Below, one piece after another: positions 61,364 through 64,000 of a stretch of 64,000 bases of DNA; within the stretch, counting starts at the first letter, position 1; each line of letters starts with the position of its first letter. A program made the position numbers and the translations under genes. The notes beneath the pieces are model-generated. The model did not search any database. It was not told the origin of the DNA and was given only the letters and a program-made list of their open reading frames with translations. Source of the stretch: Bathynomus jamesi (Eukaryota; Arthropoda; Malacostraca; Isopoda; Cirolanidae); NCBI GenBank assembly GCA_023014485.1, contig JAJOZX010000481.1:261001-325000 (forward strand), written 5' to 3'.

Positions 61364-61505
61364 TAGAAACGACGTAAATAAGGAGCGTCTCTGCACACGG
61401 GAAGAGAAATAACGAATAAATGAAAAATGAGGCCTCATTTTTCATTTATTCGTTATTTCTCTTCCCCGTGTGCAGAGACGCTCCTTATTTACGTCGTTTC
61501 TATTC
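61361..61505. repeat. Near-perfect 145-bp palindrome
   Basis: GAATAGAAACGACGTAAATA runs to a centre at TGAGGCCTCA (61428-61437) and back to TACGTCGTTTCTATTC. The arms of 72 and 73 bp differ by a single extra C (GGGAAGAG against CTCTTCCCC). There is no spacer. Confidence 0.95.
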
Positions 61506-61509
61506 ATTT

Positions 61510-62409
61510 ATATACTGCGTGGTCATTGCAAACCGACATAAACAAAATTTACAAGTGGACGGAAGACAACAATATGAAGTTTAACACCGAGAAATTTCAG
61601 CTATTACGGTACGGAAAAAGGGAAGACCTAAAGTCCATGGAATATTATACCCCAAATGGACAGGAAGTCCAGAGAAATTCCAGAGCAAAAGATTTAGGGG
61701 TTGTAATGACAGATGATGCGAAATTTGAAACACAAAATAAGATAGCAGTAAACAGAGCAAAGAGAATAACGGGTCTGATATTGAGAACTTTTAAACGAAG
61801 GGATAGGAATGTAATGATCCCCCTACTGAAAACCCTGATAATACCCAAACTGGAATACTGCTCGGTCCTAACATCCCCATATAAAAAAGAAGACATTAGA
61901 CAGCTGGAGGGGATTCAAAGAAGTTTCACAGCCAAGATCAATGGGTGCAAAGAACTAAATTACTGGAAAGGTTTCGAGAACTAAACCTATATTCACTGGA
62001 AAGGAGAAGAGAGAGATACACCATTATTTACACTTGGAAAATAATGGAGAAACTAGTCCCTAATCTTACTCTGAATCCCATAACTCCCCAAACAACGGTG
62101 GAAGGTAGAAACGGTAGACTGTGTCGTATTCCCAAATTGAAGGCGAGACAGGGAACATCCTTAACCCTGAAAGAAAATAGTTTTGTAGTGAGAGGACCAA
62201 AACTATTTAATCAGCTCCCCAAAGACCTAAGAAACACGAAGGGAGTTGCAGTGGAAATCTTCAAAAGAAGACTTGACGCCTGGCTCAGAACAATCCCCGA
62301 TGAGCCGGGCGTACCTGGCTATGTGAGGTGGAGAGCGCAAGAATCCAACTCACTACTTCACCAGGCCAACTCGAGAGGAGGGGCGACACGCTTGACCTTC
62401 GCGAAATGA
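61510..62409 (+). pseudogene. Non-LTR reverse transcriptase, C-terminal part (LINE C)
   Basis: The frame starts after the catalytic motif and covers the RT thumb and tail: WSLQTDINKIYKWTEDNNMK, FNTEKFQLLRYGKREDLKSM, AKDLGVVMTDDAKFETQNKI and PKLEYCSVLTSPYKKEDIRQ. One frame change near 61960 continues as LNLYSLERRRERYTIIYTWK, FVVRGPKLFNQLPKDLRNTK and FKRRLDAWLRTIPDEPGVPG, to a stop at 62407. The 5' part with the YADD motif and endonuclease is missing. It is related to but distinct from the CR1 at 8.1 kb. The short palindrome at its 5' edge marks the truncation point. Confidence 0.87.
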
Positions 62410-62481
62410 GAAATCATCACGTGGAACCTTTGTAAGGTTGTAAGGTAAGGTTTATATATATATAGATATATAGTATATATA

Positions 62482-62600
62482 TGATGAATAAAACCACGAA
62501 GGAAAGGAAACACAAAATGGTGCTCAAGCGCTTTCGTCTAATGACATCATCAGGAACACTGAAGTACATAAAAGGGTTACAGCCTATATATAGGTTACAG
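62482..62600 (-). mobile_element. Penelope-like terminal repeat with ribozyme
   Basis: GATGAATAAAACCACGAAGG to CACTGAAGTACATAAAAGGG, about 90% like 44226-44345. It lies downstream, on the same minus strand, of the Penelope 3' coding end at 62900-63112, as expected for a terminal repeat. A TA tract follows at 62625-62672. Confidence 0.75.
62520..62559 (-). ncRNA. Hammerhead ribozyme (Penelope type), copy 2
   Basis: On the minus strand: GTGTTC, CTGATGA (canonical core), TGTC-ATTA-GAC, GAA, A-GCGC-T, T, GAGCAC. All core positions of a type I hammerhead are present, with stem I of 6 bp and a very short stem III whose GCGC loop could pair between two molecules. The cleavage position is the T before GAGCAC. 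The same strand carries the Penelope 3' end upstream, so the ribozyme would be in the sense transcript. Confidence 0.8.
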
Positions 62601-62621
62601 AAAGAAAAAAAAAGAAAAATA

Positions 62622-62676
<55 letters not shown>

Positions 62677-62899
62677 ATAAACGGAGAAGTAAAAATATAA
62701 ATTAAAAATTAAAGGATTATCAGAGTCATACAGATTTGTAAGGAAAAAATATCGATTTTTAGCACAAGATCAAATGAATTATAAAAATACAAATTTATAC
62801 TGGAAATCTACCCGGGTTTTAACACTGCCTCTTTTGGTTAAGTTTCGATGTATATAAAAGTAAAATGAAAATTAAAAGTTAATAAAGTAGCATACAAGT

Positions 62900-63112
62900 T
62901 TACCAAAGATTTAGCGTTCTACCCTTCTTATCTAAATCTGTTTTGAAGGAATTCAAAACAACAGGATCGAGTTGAAAAAGACCTTTGCTTATGTTGAAGT
63001 TATTTGAAAGTTGGATAATGGCAGACTCAAGAATATTTCTATTAACAATGTTGCTAGAGTGGAATAAAACTGAAGCATTATTCCAATCAATACAGTCGTG
63101 TTTTCTTCTACA
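62900..63112 (-). pseudogene. Penelope-like ORF 3' end (C-terminus of the endonuclease region)
   Basis: On the minus strand: RRKHDCIDWNNASVLFHSSN, IVNRNILESAIIQLSNNFNI and SKGLFQLDPVVLNSFKTDLD to GRTLNLW and a TAA at 62902-62900. The HD-IDW..A..L....N...R...E.A.I......N.S.G pattern is the end of the GIY-YIG endonuclease-bearing protein of Penelope-like elements. It is truncated upstream at 63112-63116, where plus-strand Penelope sequence begins. The catalytic GIY-YIG part is not present. Confidence 0.82.
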
Positions 63113-63116
63113 TTAA

Positions 63117-64000
63117 TGAAGGGGCATGCTATTCGTATCTGACGAAAGTTTCTTACTAATTGTCTAGAGGAGCAAGTTCTTCCCAAATCCCTGCTTCCGA
63201 TTCGCCTCAGACAAATTGACGACCATCCGTTCAACAACTTCAGCAGATTAATTTTAAAGAAACATATTGAAGTCACCAGACAAAATGAGTGGTCCGCCTT
63301 CAAAAATTTAAACATCGCCAAACATAATTTTGAAACCGTTATTCCCCAACCGTGGATCCAACCTTTGTTTGATGAAATTTACAACGAGTTGCGTCGGAGA
63401 ACTACTTCACTTCGTAATATTTTGGATCGAAAAATTAAAAGTCTCATTCGAAATAGTCAGTGGAGTAAAAAAGCAAGCTCAAAGTGTGTTTTGAACCTTT
63501 CTTCGAAAAACATTAGTGACGATGCAAAAAGTGCCCTTGGATATGATATGTCCTCTTTTATTGTTAAAAAACCTTCGGCTTTACAAATTTGTTACTAAAG
63601 CAGACAAGGCTAACACCATAGTTATTATGGACAAAGTGGACTACATCGGAAAGATGAACGAGCTTCTCCAGGACCCCGCCACATACAGCAAACTTAGGAA
63701 GAACCCGCAGGATGACGTCATCAAATCATTTAATAGTGGCTTGAAACGCATTCTCAAAGATCATAAGGACTTAATTCCGCATTTCATGTCCACTTCACCT
63801 TCTCTGCCCTACCTTTACGGTCTTATTAAAACCCACAAACCTGGCAACCCTATGCGCCCTATTATTAGCTCGGTGGGCTCTATTACTTATAAACTCTCCA
63901 AATGGCTTGTCAAAGTCTTGTCCCCCATTCTCGGAACTATCTCTGATTCACATGTAAAAAATTCCATGGATCTTACTGAAAAATTGAATAATGCACGTAA
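63117..64000 (+). pseudogene. Penelope-like reverse transcriptase, N-terminal part, runs off the window
   Basis: Plus-strand frames: LRQIDDHPFNNFSRLILKKH and QNEWSAFKNLNIAKHNFETV begin the N-terminal region. DEIYNELRRRTTSLRNILDR leads to DMSSFIVKKPSAL. One frame change near 63585 continues as TKADKANTIVIMDKVDYIGK, then SLPYLYGLIKTHKPGNPMRP and IISSVGSITYKLSKWLVKVL, the fingers region of Penelope RTs (KADKG..VV.MD; P.LYGL.KTHK; R.IIS). The catalytic YADD and endonuclease would lie beyond 64000. With one frameshift this is probably inactive, though the rest cannot be judged. Confidence 0.9.

Overview
The window looks like repeat-rich, AT-rich nuclear DNA from an arthropod, most likely a decapod crustacean. 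This is inferred from the dinucleotide microsatellites (TA, GT/CA, GA/CT) and from the types of LINE, mariner, hAT, CACTA-like, Academ and Penelope elements present. It is not bacterial: spliceosomal introns, polyadenylation signals and eukaryotic transposon families are visible. I found no convincing single-copy host gene, tRNA, rRNA or CRISPR. Almost every long reading frame belongs to a transposable element, and most are broken.

Layout. 1-11.0 kb is a nested stack. A hAT remnant (1-2363), itself split by a mariner (87-1301), lies against the ORF1 end of a CR1-type LINE. That LINE is split two bases after its ORF1 stop codon by a 5.5-kb Academ-type DNA transposon (2589-8072) with long TIRs, a DDE-like transposase, an XPG/FEN1-like nuclease and a CXC domain. 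LINE ORF2 resumes at 8075. 11.3-15.6 kb holds a palindrome-bearing repeat, a fold-back mariner, and an inverted LINE carrying a small hAT (8-bp target duplication) and a MITE (9-bp duplication). 16364-19453 is a GC-rich hAT-like transposon with an 8-bp target duplication. 20-28.9 kb has a pogo-like HTH remnant, microsatellites, a possible LTR, and mariner and hAT derivatives. 28960-31750 and 37635-40010 are two diverged copies, on opposite strands, of one transposon family with CACTGG ends and TTA target duplications. They encode a DDE-like protein that I place near the CMC (CACTA/Mirage/Chapaev) group. One copy has two introns and the other has none. Between them lie a 31-bp minisatellite and more hAT and mariner remnants.

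40.1-44.4 kb carries further mariner derivatives, a LINE 3' end, more copies of the palindromic repeat and a Penelope-type hammerhead ribozyme. 44741-60814 is a giant imperfect palindrome with arms of about 7-9 kb around a 28-nt centre. Its left arm carries two extra segments, one of them a fold-back mariner. 61.4-64 kb holds a short near-perfect palindrome, a LINE RT tail, a second Penelope hammerhead, an inverted Penelope 3' end and the head of a Penelope RT that runs off the window.

The genes do not form a pathway. They are selfish modules (transposases, reverse transcriptases, nucleases) acting on their own terminal repeats. Similarity calls come from motif reading only; no database search was possible.
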